64,000 bases of DNA from Gaiella occulta (GTDB taxonomy: Bacteria; Actinomycetota; Thermoleophilia; Gaiellales; Gaiellaceae): the NCBI RefSeq assembly GCF_003351045.1, contig NZ_QQZY01000007.1, positions 62,001 to 126,000 on the forward strand, given 5' to 3'. Below are positions 1 through 7,749 of the stretch, piece after piece. Made by a program: the position numbers and the translations under genes. Every line of letters starts with the position of its first letter. The stretch's first letter is position 1. Under the pieces are notes generated by a model, which saw only the letters and a program-made list of their open reading frames with translations, was not told where the DNA came from and did not search any database.

Positions 1-288
1 CCGGCGCGGTTGTTCCCCGGGCTGGAGCGGCTCCCGCTCGACGGATCGCTCTACGATCTCATGGGCGAGCGCTACGGGCGCCGACCCGTACGGGCGCGGG
101 AGCGGCTGGAGACCGTCGCCGCCCGCCCCGTCGACGCCGAGGAGCTCGGCGTCGCCGTGGGTGCGCCGCTGTTGCTCGTGGAGCGGGTCGCGTACGCGGC
201 CGACGGGACGCCGGTGGAGTTCGCGCGTGACCGCTTCCGCGGGGATCGCACGCGCATCGTGATCGAATCGACGGAGGTGGACGAGTGA
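1..288 (+). CDS. GntR-family transcriptional regulator, C-terminal (UTRA) part only
   Basis: The left edge of the window cuts this gene, so only about the last 95 codons are present and the DNA-binding winged helix is missing. What remains resembles the effector-binding UTRA domain of HutC/FarR-type GntR regulators: a segment around 'GVAVGAPLLLVERVAYAADGTPVEF' style strands followed by a closing 'RDRFRGDRTRIVIE' strand, the usual end of that fold. Its stop TGA overlaps the GTG start of the following FAD oxidoreductase by 4 bp. The regulator is therefore probably translated with, and controls, that catabolic gene. The effector cannot be told from this fragment. Confidence 0.75.
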   Translation, partial: PARLFPGLERLPLDGSLYDLMGERYGRRPVRARERLETVAARPVDAEELGVAVGAPLLLVERVAYAADGTPVEFARDRFRGDRTRIVIESTEVDE

Positions 289-2699
289 GGCAGCGCGCGC
301 GTGCGGTCGTGATCGGAGGCGGGGTCGGCGGATGCTCGATCCTGTACTGGCTGGCCCGGCTCGGATGGGACGACGTCGTCCTCGTCGAGCGCGCCGACCT
401 GACGAGCGGCTCCACCTTCCATTCGGCCGGCCTCGTCGGCCAGCTTCGCAGCTCGCTCGCGCTCACGCGGATGATGGTCAACTCGGTCGACCTCTACCGC
501 TCCCTCGAGGCCGAGGTCGGGCTCGAGACAGGCTGGCACGAGGTGGGCTCCCTGCGGCTCGCCTCGTCGCCCGAGCGCATGGAGGAGATCGCGCGCCAGT
601 CGGGGTGGGCGAAGACGTTCGGGTTCCCGCTCGAGCTGATCTCGCCGCAGGAGGCGCAGGAGCTGTTCCCTCCCATGTCCACCGACGGCGTGCTCGGCGC
701 CGCCTACCTCCCGACGGACGGCTACATCGATCCCAGCCAGCTCACCTTCGCGCTCGCCGAAGGCGCGCGCCGTCGCGGCGCCGAGATCAACACGAACACC
801 CGCGTCACGGGCGTGAACGTCGAGCGCGGCCGGGTGACCGGGATCGTCACCGACAGGGGCGAGATCGAGACGGACATCGTCGTCAACGCGGGCGGCATGT
901 ACGCGCGCGAGATCGGCGCGCTCGCGGGCGTGAACGTCCCGATCATCCCGATGGCGCACGAGTACCTCGTGCTGAAGCCGTGCGGCCTGCCGACGGACAT
1001 GCCGACGATGCGCGACCCGTCGCTGCTCGTCTACTACCGGCCCGAGTCGGGCGGGTTGATCATGGGCGGCTACGAGCGCCATTGCGCTCCGTGGTCGCTC
1101 GACGGCATCCCTGCGGACTTCAACGGCAAGCTGCTCGACGAGGACTGGCCGCGCTTCGAGGAGCTGATGGAGAACGCGATCGTGCGCGTCCCCTCGCTCG
1201 CGGAGATGGAGGTCGTCAAGCTCATCAACGGGCCGGAGGCGTTCACCCCCGACGGGGAGTTCATCCTCGGGCCGTCGGACGTTCGCGGGTTCTGGGTGGC
1301 GGCCGGCTTCTGCGCCCACGGTCTCGCGGGCGCGGGCGGCATGGGCCAGCTCGTGGCGGAGTGGATCGTGGGCGGCACGCCGTCGCTCGACGTCTGGCAC
1401 ATGGACTCGCGCCGCTTCGGCGCCGCGTATCGCTCGCGCGAGTACACGCTCGCGCGCACCGCCGAGATCTACGAGACCTACTACGACGTCAAGTACCCCG
1501 GGCACGAGCGGCAGGCCGGGAGGCCGCTGCGCGTGTCGCCGGCCTACGCGCGCCTGACCGAGCTCGGCGCCGCGTTCGGCGAGAAGTCCGGCTGGGAGCG
1601 GGCGAACTGGTTCGAGCCGAACGCCGTCCGGGGCGACGAGACGCTGCGTCCGCGCGGCTGGGCCGGCAAGCTGTGGTCGCCGGCGATCGGCGCCGAGCAC
1701 ACGGCATGCCGCGACGCGGCCGCGCTGTTCGACGAGTCCTCGTTCGCGAAGATCGAGGTCTCCGGCCCAGGCGCGGCGGCCTTCCTCGAGCGCCTCTGCG
1801 CCAACCGGGTCGCCCGCGACGTGGGCGCGCTGACGTACACGCAGATGTTGAACCCGAAGGGCGGAATCGAGTGCGACTTCACGGTCACGCGGCTCGCCGA
1901 GGAGCGGTTCCGCATCGTCACCGGCACCGCGTTCGGGCAGCACGACATCGCCTGGATCCGGGAGCACGCCCCGGACGACGGCTCCGTCCACGTCGCCGAC
2001 GTCACCTCCGCTCTCGCCTGCTACGGGCTGTGGGGCCCGCGCGCGCGCGACATCCTGCAGCCGCTCACGGTGAGCGACCTCTCGAACGAGGCGTTCCCGT
2101 ACATGCGCGCGCGGGAGCTCTCGATCGGCGCCGTGCCGTGCCTCGCCCTGCGCGTCACCTACGTCGGCGAGCTCGGCTGGGAGCTGTACTGCCCGGCGGA
2201 GTTCGGCCTCCGGCTGTGGGACACGTTGTGGGAGGCCGGCAGCGGGCACGGCCTCGTCGCCGCCGGCTACAAGGCGATCGACTCGCTGCGGCTCGAGAAG
2301 GGATACCGCGTCTGGGGGGCCGACATCACGCCCGACGAGACGCCGTACGAGGCGGGCCTCGGGTTCGCGGTCAAGCTCGACAAGGGCGACTTCGTCGGCC
2401 GCGAGGCGCTGGCCGAGCGCGCCGAGCCCGAGCGCCGCCTGTGCTGTCTCACCCTCTCCGACCCGCGCTCGGTCGCGCTCGGCTCCGAGCCGGTGCGGGT
2501 GGGGGAGCGGCTCGTCGGCCGCGTCACGAGCGGGGGGTACGGCTACACGGTCGGCTCGTCGATCGCGTACGCCTACCTGCCCGTCGCGGACGCGGCGGCC
2601 GGCACGCAGGTCGCCGTCGAGATCTTCGGCGAGTGGGTCGAGGGCGTGGTGGCGGCGGAGCCGCTCTTCGACCCGGCCGGCGAGCGCGTGCGCGCGTAG
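285..2699 (+). CDS. FAD-dependent dimethylglycine/sarcosine dehydrogenase-like protein with C-terminal GcvT-type folate domain
   Basis: 804 residues, close to the roughly 800-860 of dimethylglycine and sarcosine dehydrogenases. The N-terminus holds a dinucleotide-binding GGGVGG motif (about residues 10-16). A 'SGSTFHSAGL' segment near residue 45 matches the family site whose histidine carries the covalent FAD. A DAO oxidase domain fills about the first 400 residues. The C-terminal half resembles the aminomethyltransferase (GcvT) fold, including 'GYKAIDSLRLEKGYRVWG' and 'ELGWELYCP', which in relatives binds tetrahydrofolate and captures the one-carbon unit. The expected role is oxidative N-demethylation of a methylated glycine or similar amine. 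The GTG start overlaps the upstream regulator stop by 4 bp. The exact substrate is not decided by sequence. Confidence 0.85.
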   Translation: MRQRARAVVIGGGVGGCSILYWLARLGWDDVVLVERADLTSGSTFHSAGLVGQLRSSLALTRMMVNSVDLYRSLEAEVGLETGWHEVGSLRLASSPERMEEIARQSGWAKTFGFPLELISPQEAQELFPPMSTDGVLGAAYLPTDGYIDPSQLTFALAEGARRRGAEINTNTRVTGVNVERGRVTGIVTDRGEIETDIVVNAGGMYAREIGALAGVNVPIIPMAHEYLVLKPCGLPTDMPTMRDPSLLVYYRPESGGLIMGGYERHCAPWSLDGIPADFNGKLLDEDWPRFEELMENAIVRVPSLAEMEVVKLINGPEAFTPDGEFILGPSDVRGFWVAAGFCAHGLAGAGGMGQLVAEWIVGGTPSLDVWHMDSRRFGAAYRSREYTLARTAEIYETYYDVKYPGHERQAGRPLRVSPAYARLTELGAAFGEKSGWERANWFEPNAVRGDETLRPRGWAGKLWSPAIGAEHTACRDAAALFDESSFAKIEVSGPGAAAFLERLCANRVARDVGALTYTQMLNPKGGIECDFTVTRLAEERFRIVTGTAFGQHDIAWIREHAPDDGSVHVADVTSALACYGLWGPRARDILQPLTVSDLSNEAFPYMRARELSIGAVPCLALRVTYVGELGWELYCPAEFGLRLWDTLWEAGSGHGLVAAGYKAIDSLRLEKGYRVWGADITPDETPYEAGLGFAVKLDKGDFVGREALAERAEPERRLCCLTLSDPRSVALGSEPVRVGERLVGRVTSGGYGYTVGSSIAYAYLPVADAAAGTQVAVEIFGEWVEGVVAAEPLFDPAGERVRA

Positions 2700-2705
2700 C
2701 GCTCC

Positions 2706-3401
2706 CTATCCCGGCGGGCGCAGGGCGGCGAACGGGTCGGTGATCTCGAGCCGGCGCCGTCGAAACCGGAACTCGTCTGCCGGCCGGCCGCCCGCGCGCC
2801 CGGGGCTGCGCCGCCCGCCGGTCTGCTCGAGCACGCCTCGGCGCAGCAGCACGCGCTTGAGGTTGGTGGCCGAGACGTCGTACCCGAGCGCCGCGACGTA
2901 GATCTCGCGCAGCTCGGCGAGCGTGAACGTCCCCGGCGCGAGCGCGAAGCCGGCGTTCGAGTACGACAGCTTCGCGCGCAGCCGCTCGCACGCCGCGAGC
3001 ACGATGGCGCCGTGATCGAAGGCGGTGGGGGGGAGGGCGCCGACGGGGTGCCAGCGCGTGTCGTCGGGCACGTCCGGGTCGACGCCGAGAGGGACGAGCC
3101 CCAGGTAGGCGGTTGCGATCTCCCACCCGACGGGGTTGCGGCCGGGGTCGCCATAGGTCGCCACCTGCTCGAGGTGCGCGACCTCGCGCACGTCGACCTT
3201 CGTCGTCAGGTGGCGCAGGATCGACGCCTCGAGCGTCTCGCCGGGCGCGAGCACGCCGCCGGGCAGCGCCCACGCACCGGCGTACGGATCGCGCGCGCGC
3301 TGCCACAGCAGCACCTGCAGCGACGCGTCCCGAACCTGCAACACGACCGCGAGGGTCACCTGTGTCGGTCTGGTAGACTGCCCCTCAAGTTTTTGACTCA
3401 T
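2706..3401 (-). CDS. NrtR-like transcriptional regulator (Nudix-like domain plus winged helix)
   Basis: 231 residues. The N-terminal about 150 residues have a Nudix fold ('WALPGGVLAPGETLEASILRHL' region), but the Nudix box lacks the paired glutamates that bind catalytic metal; HLTTKVDV stands where REUXEEXG is expected. The remaining part ('FTLAELREIYVAALGYDVSATNLKRVLLRRGVLE') looks like the DNA-binding winged helix of NrtR/ADP-ribose-sensing regulators. Family knowledge suggests a ligand-sensing repressor, classically of NAD metabolism. The gene diverges from a BMP-type lipoprotein gene across a palindrome that covers this ATG. No Shine-Dalgarno precedes the ATG, so either the mRNA is leaderless or the true start is an internal GTG near 3359. 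Confidence 0.75.
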   Translation of the reverse strand: MSQKLEGQSTRPTQVTLAVVLQVRDASLQVLLWQRARDPYAGAWALPGGVLAPGETLEASILRHLTTKVDVREVAHLEQVATYGDPGRNPVGWEIATAYLGLVPLGVDPDVPDDTRWHPVGALPPTAFDHGAIVLAACERLRAKLSYSNAGFALAPGTFTLAELREIYVAALGYDVSATNLKRVLLRRGVLEQTGGRRSPGRAGGRPADEFRFRRRRLEITDPFAALRPPG

Positions 3402-3412
3402 AGGCTAAAACT
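3374..3412. promoter_or_regulatory. Candidate promoter and operator between the NrtR-like regulator and the BMP lipoprotein gene
   Basis: An extended -10-like TGGTAGACT (3371-3379) points toward the + strand gene. Immediately downstream, 3388-3412 is an imperfect 25-bp palindrome with outer arms AGTTTT and AAAACT and 9 of 12 pairs matching. It covers the ATG of the divergent regulator and would lie at the transcription start of the lipoprotein gene, the expected place for a repressor operator. It is also an AT-rich patch in otherwise very GC-rich DNA. The operator role is inferred. Confidence 0.45.
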
Positions 3413-3429
3413 AGCGAAAGGCGCGCCCG

Positions 3430-4473
3430 ATGACAATGCGGACGATTCGCATCACCGCCGTTCTCGCCGTCGCGGCGGCGCTCGCACTGCTGGCCGCCGG
3501 TTGCGGCGGCGGCGGCACGTCCGCGCCCGACGCGCAGACGGCGCCCGCGCCCTCGGCGCTGAAGGTCGGGCTGATCACCGACCTCGGCCAGCTCAACGAC
3601 AACGGCTTCAACGAGCTCGCCTTCAAGGGCCTCGAGCGCGCGGAGCGCGAGCTCGGCGTGCGCGGACGGGTGATCGAGTCCACGTCGGCGGCCGACTACG
3701 TGCCGAACATGTCGACGCTCGCGCGGCAGGGCTACGACCTCGTCGTCGGCGTCGGCTTCGCGCAGGGCGCCGCGATCGCGACCGCGGCGACGAAGTTCCC
3801 GAACGTGAAGTTCGCCATCGTCGACGTCGACCAGGCATCCCTGAAGGGCGCCCCTGCCAACGTGCGCGGCCTGCTGTTCCGGGAGGAGCAGGTCGGCTAT
3901 CTCGTCGGCTACCTCGCCGCGCTCGCCGCCAGGCGGGAGAGCGCCGACACGATCAGCGCCGTCGGCGGCTTCAAGGAGCCCCCCGTCGATCGCTTCATCG
4001 CCGGCTACCGTGCCGGAGCCGAGGCCGCGGTGCCGGGCACGAAGGTGCGATGGGACTACTCCCAGGACTGGGACGACCAGGCCAAGTGCAAGGAGATCGC
4101 GCTCAACCAGATCGCGGCCGGCTCGAAGGTCGTCTTCCAGGTCGCCGGAGGATGCGGGCTCGGCGCGCTGTCGGCGGCCAGGGATCGCAAGGTGTGGGGC
4201 ATCGGCGTCGACGCCGACCAGTCGTTCCTCGGCCCGCATGTGCTCACGAGCGCCCTCAAGGGCGTCGACGCGGCCGTCTTCCTGACGATCAAGGCCGTGC
4301 AGGACGGCACCTTCAGCGGCGGCAGCAACGCCGTCTTCGGCCTCGACCAGGAGGGGGTCGGACTCGGCAGGCCGAGCCCCGAGGCGGCCAGGGCCGATCT
4401 CGACGCCGTCCGCGCGGTGGAGCGGAAGATCGCCGCCGGCGAGATCACGGGCATCCCGACGACCGTCGGGTGA
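3430..4473 (+). CDS. BMP-family (PnrA/Med-like) substrate-binding lipoprotein
   Basis: 347 residues with a lipoprotein signal peptide ending in a LLAAGC lipobox (Cys25), then a periplasmic-binding fold starting 'ALKVGLITDLGQLNDNGFNELAFKGLERAERE', the hallmark of basic membrane protein/PnrA receptors. These bind purine nucleosides or related ligands for ABC import. No permease or ATPase gene is adjacent, so it is an orphan receptor here. A GAAAGG ribosome site sits 9 nt before the ATG at 3430; a second in-frame ATG at 3436 is the alternative. It may be controlled by the divergent NrtR-like regulator. If so, a ligand tied to NAD or nucleoside salvage would be sensible, but this is inference. 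Confidence 0.8.
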   Translation: MTMRTIRITAVLAVAAALALLAAGCGGGGTSAPDAQTAPAPSALKVGLITDLGQLNDNGFNELAFKGLERAERELGVRGRVIESTSAADYVPNMSTLARQGYDLVVGVGFAQGAAIATAATKFPNVKFAIVDVDQASLKGAPANVRGLLFREEQVGYLVGYLAALAARRESADTISAVGGFKEPPVDRFIAGYRAGAEAAVPGTKVRWDYSQDWDDQAKCKEIALNQIAAGSKVVFQVAGGCGLGALSAARDRKVWGIGVDADQSFLGPHVLTSALKGVDAAVFLTIKAVQDGTFSGGSNAVFGLDQEGVGLGRPSPEAARADLDAVRAVERKIAAGEITGIPTTVG

Positions 4474-4583
4474 GGTTCGCGCAGGCGACCCCGCAGCCGG
4501 CACGCAGCTCACGGGAAGAAGACAGCGCCGTCCGTCGTTCCAGCGAAGGACCAGCACGACAAGCCCTACGGGAGGAGACCCCA

Positions 4584-4988
4584 GTGGCACGGCTCTCGCA
4601 CGCTCAGACCGCATTCCTGCAGGACAACGCCTTCGTCGGCGTGGCGACCACGCTGCGCGCCGACGGCTCGCCGCACTCGACCGTCGTCTGGGTCGACGCC
4701 GACGGCGACAGCGTCAGCTTCAACACGGCGCGCGGGAGGGCGAAGGAGAGGAACATCCTGCGCGACCCGCGGCTCTCTCTCGTGGTCGTCGACCCGCAGA
4801 ACGCGTACCGCTGGCTTGCCGTGACGGGCACCGCAGAGCTCGTCGACGAGGGCGCCGACGCCCACATCGACAAGCTTGCGAAGAAGTACCTCGGCGCGGA
4901 CAGCTACCCGTTCCGCACCCCGGAGGAGGTGCGCGTCATCGTCCGCATCAGGCCCGCCAGGGTCGACAGCATGGGCCTCGAGGAGTAG
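4584..4988 (+). CDS. PPOX-class (pyridoxamine-oxidase-fold) F420-dependent enzyme
   Basis: 134 residues, the normal size of short split-barrel flavin/F420 proteins (Rv1155-like). It begins with 'LSHAQTAFLQDNAFVGVATTLRADGSPHSTVVW' and continues with 'VSFNTARGRAKERNILRDPRLSLVV', the cofactor-phosphate-binding strands of this family. It probably binds F420 or FMN and acts as a cytoplasmic reductase of unknown substrate. GTG at 4584 is chosen because GGAGGAG lies 6 nt upstream. The 110 bp separating it from the lipoprotein gene contain no other gene. The FbiC gene in this window shows that the host makes F420. Confidence 0.8.
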   Translation: MARLSHAQTAFLQDNAFVGVATTLRADGSPHSTVVWVDADGDSVSFNTARGRAKERNILRDPRLSLVVVDPQNAYRWLAVTGTAELVDEGADAHIDKLAKKYLGADSYPFRTPEEVRVIVRIRPARVDSMGLEE

Positions 4989-5042
4989 GAGGGCGGAGGA
5001 GGCCGCGTCGCTGGTCGACGAGGGCGCCCGACCCGGATCCCG

Positions 5043-6110
5043 CTAGCGGGCCGTCCGTACCGAGTAGACCGGCGGGAGGTGCTCCGCGACCGGGAACCAG
5101 GACGCACCCGCGTCGGCCGAGCCGAACACGTCGCCGGACGTCGAGCCGAAGTAGAGCTCGAGCGTGGGGCCGGCGCCCGCGCAGTCGAACGCCTCGCGGA
5201 GCACGGTCAGGTAGGCGTTCTCCTGCGGCAGCCCTTCCGTGCGGGCGCGCCAGCTGCCGCCGCCGTCACGCGTCTCGTATACGGCCACCCTGCCGCCCGG
5301 CGTGACACGGTCGCCGGCGCCGTCGAGCGGGATCACGTAGGCGGAATCCGGGTCGGCCGGGTCGACGACGATCGGGAAGCCGAAGTCGGAGCCGAGCCCG
5401 TCGCCGACGTCGAGCCACGTCTCACCCGCGTCGTCGGAGCGGTAGATCCCGCCGTGGAACTGCATGAAGAGCCGCTCGGGCCGTGCCGGCGATCGGCGCA
5501 CGTGGTGCACGCAGTGCTGGATCGGGGTGTCCCGCGCCTCCTCCGGCAGGTACTCGGGGACGATGCCGGTGTTCGAGTGCCGCCACGTCGTTCCCGCGTC
5601 GTCGGAGAGCCAGACGCCGACCGCCGACACCGCGACCATCAGCCTGCTCGCGTCGCCGGGCCACGGCACGATCGTGTGCAGGCAGAGCCCGCCGCCGCCC
5701 GGCGTCCAGTCGGGCCGGGTCGGATGGTCCCAGAGGCCGCGGTTCAGCCGCCAGGTCGAGCCGCCGTCGCGGCTCTCGAACAGGGCGCCGGGGTCGCCGC
5801 CGCAGTAGAGGAGGCCGTCCTGCTCTCCCGCGGCGATCACCCAGATGCGCGCGAGCGCCTGCTCCTCGCCCTCGGGCAGCGCGAGGCCCTCCGCCTGCTC
5901 CCACTCGCCGGCCGGGTCGTCCGCGAACCAGATCCGGGGGCCGTAGAACCACGAGCTGACGGACGCGAGGTAGCGGCCCGTGCGCTGGTCCCGCATCGCA
6001 TACTCGACCGACTCGCCGGCGAAGGCCCGTGCCGTGACCTCGAACGGGCCCGTGCCGTCGCCGTCGAGCGCGAAGAGGCCTTTGCGCGTCCCGACGAGCA
6101 GCTGTGTCAC
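5043..6110 (-). CDS. Sialidase/sortilin-like Asp-box beta-propeller protein
   Basis: 355 residues with at least five Asp-box turns of the form S/T-x-D-x-G-x-S/T-W (for example SRDGGSTW, SDDAGTTW, SDDAGETW, TRDGGGSW, SADAGASW), which build a six- or seven-bladed BNR propeller. No signal peptide is visible, so it is probably cytoplasmic. The arginine triad of true sialidases is not evident, and sialidase activity should not be assumed. The GTG at 6110 has GGGAGGAG upstream and overlaps the stop of the MoaD-like gene by 4 bp, so the two are translationally coupled. This pairing suggests one function. What the propeller acts on is unknown. Confidence 0.75.
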   Translation of the reverse strand: MTQLLVGTRKGLFALDGDGTGPFEVTARAFAGESVEYAMRDQRTGRYLASVSSWFYGPRIWFADDPAGEWEQAEGLALPEGEEQALARIWVIAAGEQDGLLYCGGDPGALFESRDGGSTWRLNRGLWDHPTRPDWTPGGGGLCLHTIVPWPGDASRLMVAVSAVGVWLSDDAGTTWRHSNTGIVPEYLPEEARDTPIQHCVHHVRRSPARPERLFMQFHGGIYRSDDAGETWLDVGDGLGSDFGFPIVVDPADPDSAYVIPLDGAGDRVTPGGRVAVYETRDGGGSWRARTEGLPQENAYLTVLREAFDCAGAGPTLELYFGSTSGDVFGSADAGASWFPVAEHLPPVYSVRTAR

Positions 6111-6370
6111 GAGGCTCCTCCCGTGATCGACGGGAGGACGTGGATGCGATCCGACGGCGCGACGGTCGCCTCCTCCTGCGCACGTTGACCGTTGACGTAG
6201 ACGTTCACGTGCAGGCGGATACGCCGCGTCTCGTCGAGCATCCAGCCGGCCACGGCAGGATGGGCACGCTCGAGCTCTTCGAGCACCTCGAGCACCGTCG
6301 CGCCGGCCAGCTCGTGCTCGCTGCCGCCGGCGAGCTCGGAGAGCGGGGCGCGCAGCCTCACGTGTGCCAT
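6107..6370 (-). CDS. MoaD/ThiS-family sulfur-carrier-like protein with masked C-terminus
   Basis: 87 residues with the ubiquitin-like beta-grasp pattern 'VRLRAPLSELAGGSEHELAGATVLEVLEELERAHP' and the 'VNVYVNGQ' strand. Carrier proteins of this family end exactly in Gly-Gly, which is adenylated and thiocarboxylated. This one ends GGAS, so two extra residues would have to be removed by a protease (as JAMM-type enzymes do in CysO-like systems), or it does not carry sulfur. It is co-translated with the Asp-box protein downstream. No MoaE, ThiG or cysteine-synthase partner lies next to it. Confidence 0.75.
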   Translation of the reverse strand: MAHVRLRAPLSELAGGSEHELAGATVLEVLEELERAHPAVAGWMLDETRRIRLHVNVYVNGQRAQEEATVAPSDRIHVLPSITGGAS

Positions 6371-6433
6371 GCCCCGATCCTCGCAGGTTCCCGCCCCCCA
6401 CGGAAGGGCCGGGCGCGTCCGCGCGCGGCGCGC

Positions 6434-7651
6434 TCAGGCGTCGGGATCGAGCTCGAGCATGCCGTGCGGCGCGCCGAGCGCGGCGAGCTTGTCGAGGAAG
6501 GGCTTGGGCGGGAACGCCTCGGGCCCGAGCACGCCGGCTCCCGCCCATGCGCCCTCGGCGAGCAGCTCGAGCGCCGCGACCGGGTTGATCGCCGTCTGCC
6601 ACACGACCGCCTGCGAGCCGTACTCCCGCATCGTCGTCTCGTTGTCGGCGACGTGGTAGAGGTAGACCTTCCGCGGCGCCCCGTCCTTCCCGCGGCCCGT
6701 CACGAGCGTCCCGGCGCAGGTCTTGCCGGTCATGCGGTCGCCGAGCGTCGCCGGGTCCGGCAGGGCGGCGGCGACGACGTCGCGGGGGGCGACGGCGACG
6801 CCCTTCACGTCGATCTTCGCCGTCGCGTCGAGGCCGAGCTTGTGGAGGGTCTTCAGGACGTCGATGAACTCGTCGCCGAGGCCGTACTTGAACGTCACCC
6901 GCCTGCAGTCGATGAAGCGCGGCACGAGCAGCACCTCCTCGTGCTCGACGTTCACGCACTCGACGGGACCGATGCCCTCGGGGAAGTCGAACACCTCGGG
7001 CTCCGAGAACGGCTCCGTCGTGAACCAGCCGCGCCCCTTCTCCCAGATCACCGGCGGATTGAGGCACTCCTCGATCGTCGTCCAGATCGAGAACGTCGGC
7101 GCGAAGTCGTAGCCCTCGACCTCGAGGTTCGCCCCGTCGCGGACGCCGATCTCGTCGATCTCCGAGAAGAGCTCGTCGGCGGCGTAGCGCGCGAAGACGT
7201 CGGCGGCGCCCGGCTCGACGCCGATGCCGACGAGGGCGAGCAGCCTCGCGTCCCGCCACGCCGCGTCTCGCTCGAACTGGTAGTCGCCGAGCTTGACGCC
7301 CGTCTTCTCGTACGGGCGCTCCGGGTGCGGCTCGGACAGCGTCATCGCCATGTCGAGGTAGGCGACCCGCGCCTCGAGGCAGGCGTCGAAGACGGGGACA
7401 TCGAAGACCGGGTCGACCGCGTTGAGGACGTGGTCGGCTCCGGTCTCGCGGATCAGCGCGACGACGGCGTCCTTGCTCGAGGCGTCGATCCGGTGCGCGG
7501 AGAAGCGCCCGTCGTCGAGGCCGGCGACGAGCGCGCGGGCACGCTCGGCGTCGTAGTCGGCGAGCGCGCAGTGCGCGAAGAACGCGCGGCGCTGGGCGAT
7601 GCGCGCGAACGCGGAGCCGACGCCACCCGTCCCGACGACGAGGATCCTCAT
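6434..7651 (-). CDS. Saccharopine dehydrogenase-family oxidoreductase
   Basis: 405 residues. The Rossmann start 'MRILVVGTGGVGSAFARIA' is followed by 'DADHVLNAVDP'-like and 'YLDMAMT' segments typical of saccharopine/lysine dehydrogenase-type proteins. The C-terminal half is the matching catalytic fold. Relatives reductively or oxidatively form C-N bonds at amino acids or polyamines (saccharopine, lysine 6-dehydrogenase, carboxynorspermidine). It faces away from the aldehyde dehydrogenase gene, with 98 bp between starts. Given the polyamine/aminoaldehyde genes beyond, a lysine- or polyamine-related substrate is plausible but unproven. Confidence 0.75.
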   Translation of the reverse strand: MRILVVGTGGVGSAFARIAQRRAFFAHCALADYDAERARALVAGLDDGRFSAHRIDASSKDAVVALIRETGADHVLNAVDPVFDVPVFDACLEARVAYLDMAMTLSEPHPERPYEKTGVKLGDYQFERDAAWRDARLLALVGIGVEPGAADVFARYAADELFSEIDEIGVRDGANLEVEGYDFAPTFSIWTTIEECLNPPVIWEKGRGWFTTEPFSEPEVFDFPEGIGPVECVNVEHEEVLLVPRFIDCRRVTFKYGLGDEFIDVLKTLHKLGLDATAKIDVKGVAVAPRDVVAAALPDPATLGDRMTGKTCAGTLVTGRGKDGAPRKVYLYHVADNETTMREYGSQAVVWQTAINPVAALELLAEGAWAGAGVLGPEAFPPKPFLDKLAALGAPHGMLELDPDA

Positions 7652-7749
7652 GTGGGGGTTCTACCTGATCGCACGGTCAGGACCGCTCCGTGAGCCCGAG
7701 CCGCCGCTGCTAGGCTCGCGCCGAATTCCCACCCCGGAGGATGAGAGCC

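Noticed and set aside
3012-4988. A 658-codon + frame ending in the PPOX protein
   Set aside because: Only the last 134 codons are protein-like. The rest is antisense to the NrtR-like gene or out of frame with the BMP lipoprotein. A ribosome site at 4571 marks the real start.
5043-6110. Annotation as a true sialidase
   Set aside because: Asp-box repeats are shared by many propellers. The arginine triad and a secretion signal are not evident, so only the fold is claimed.
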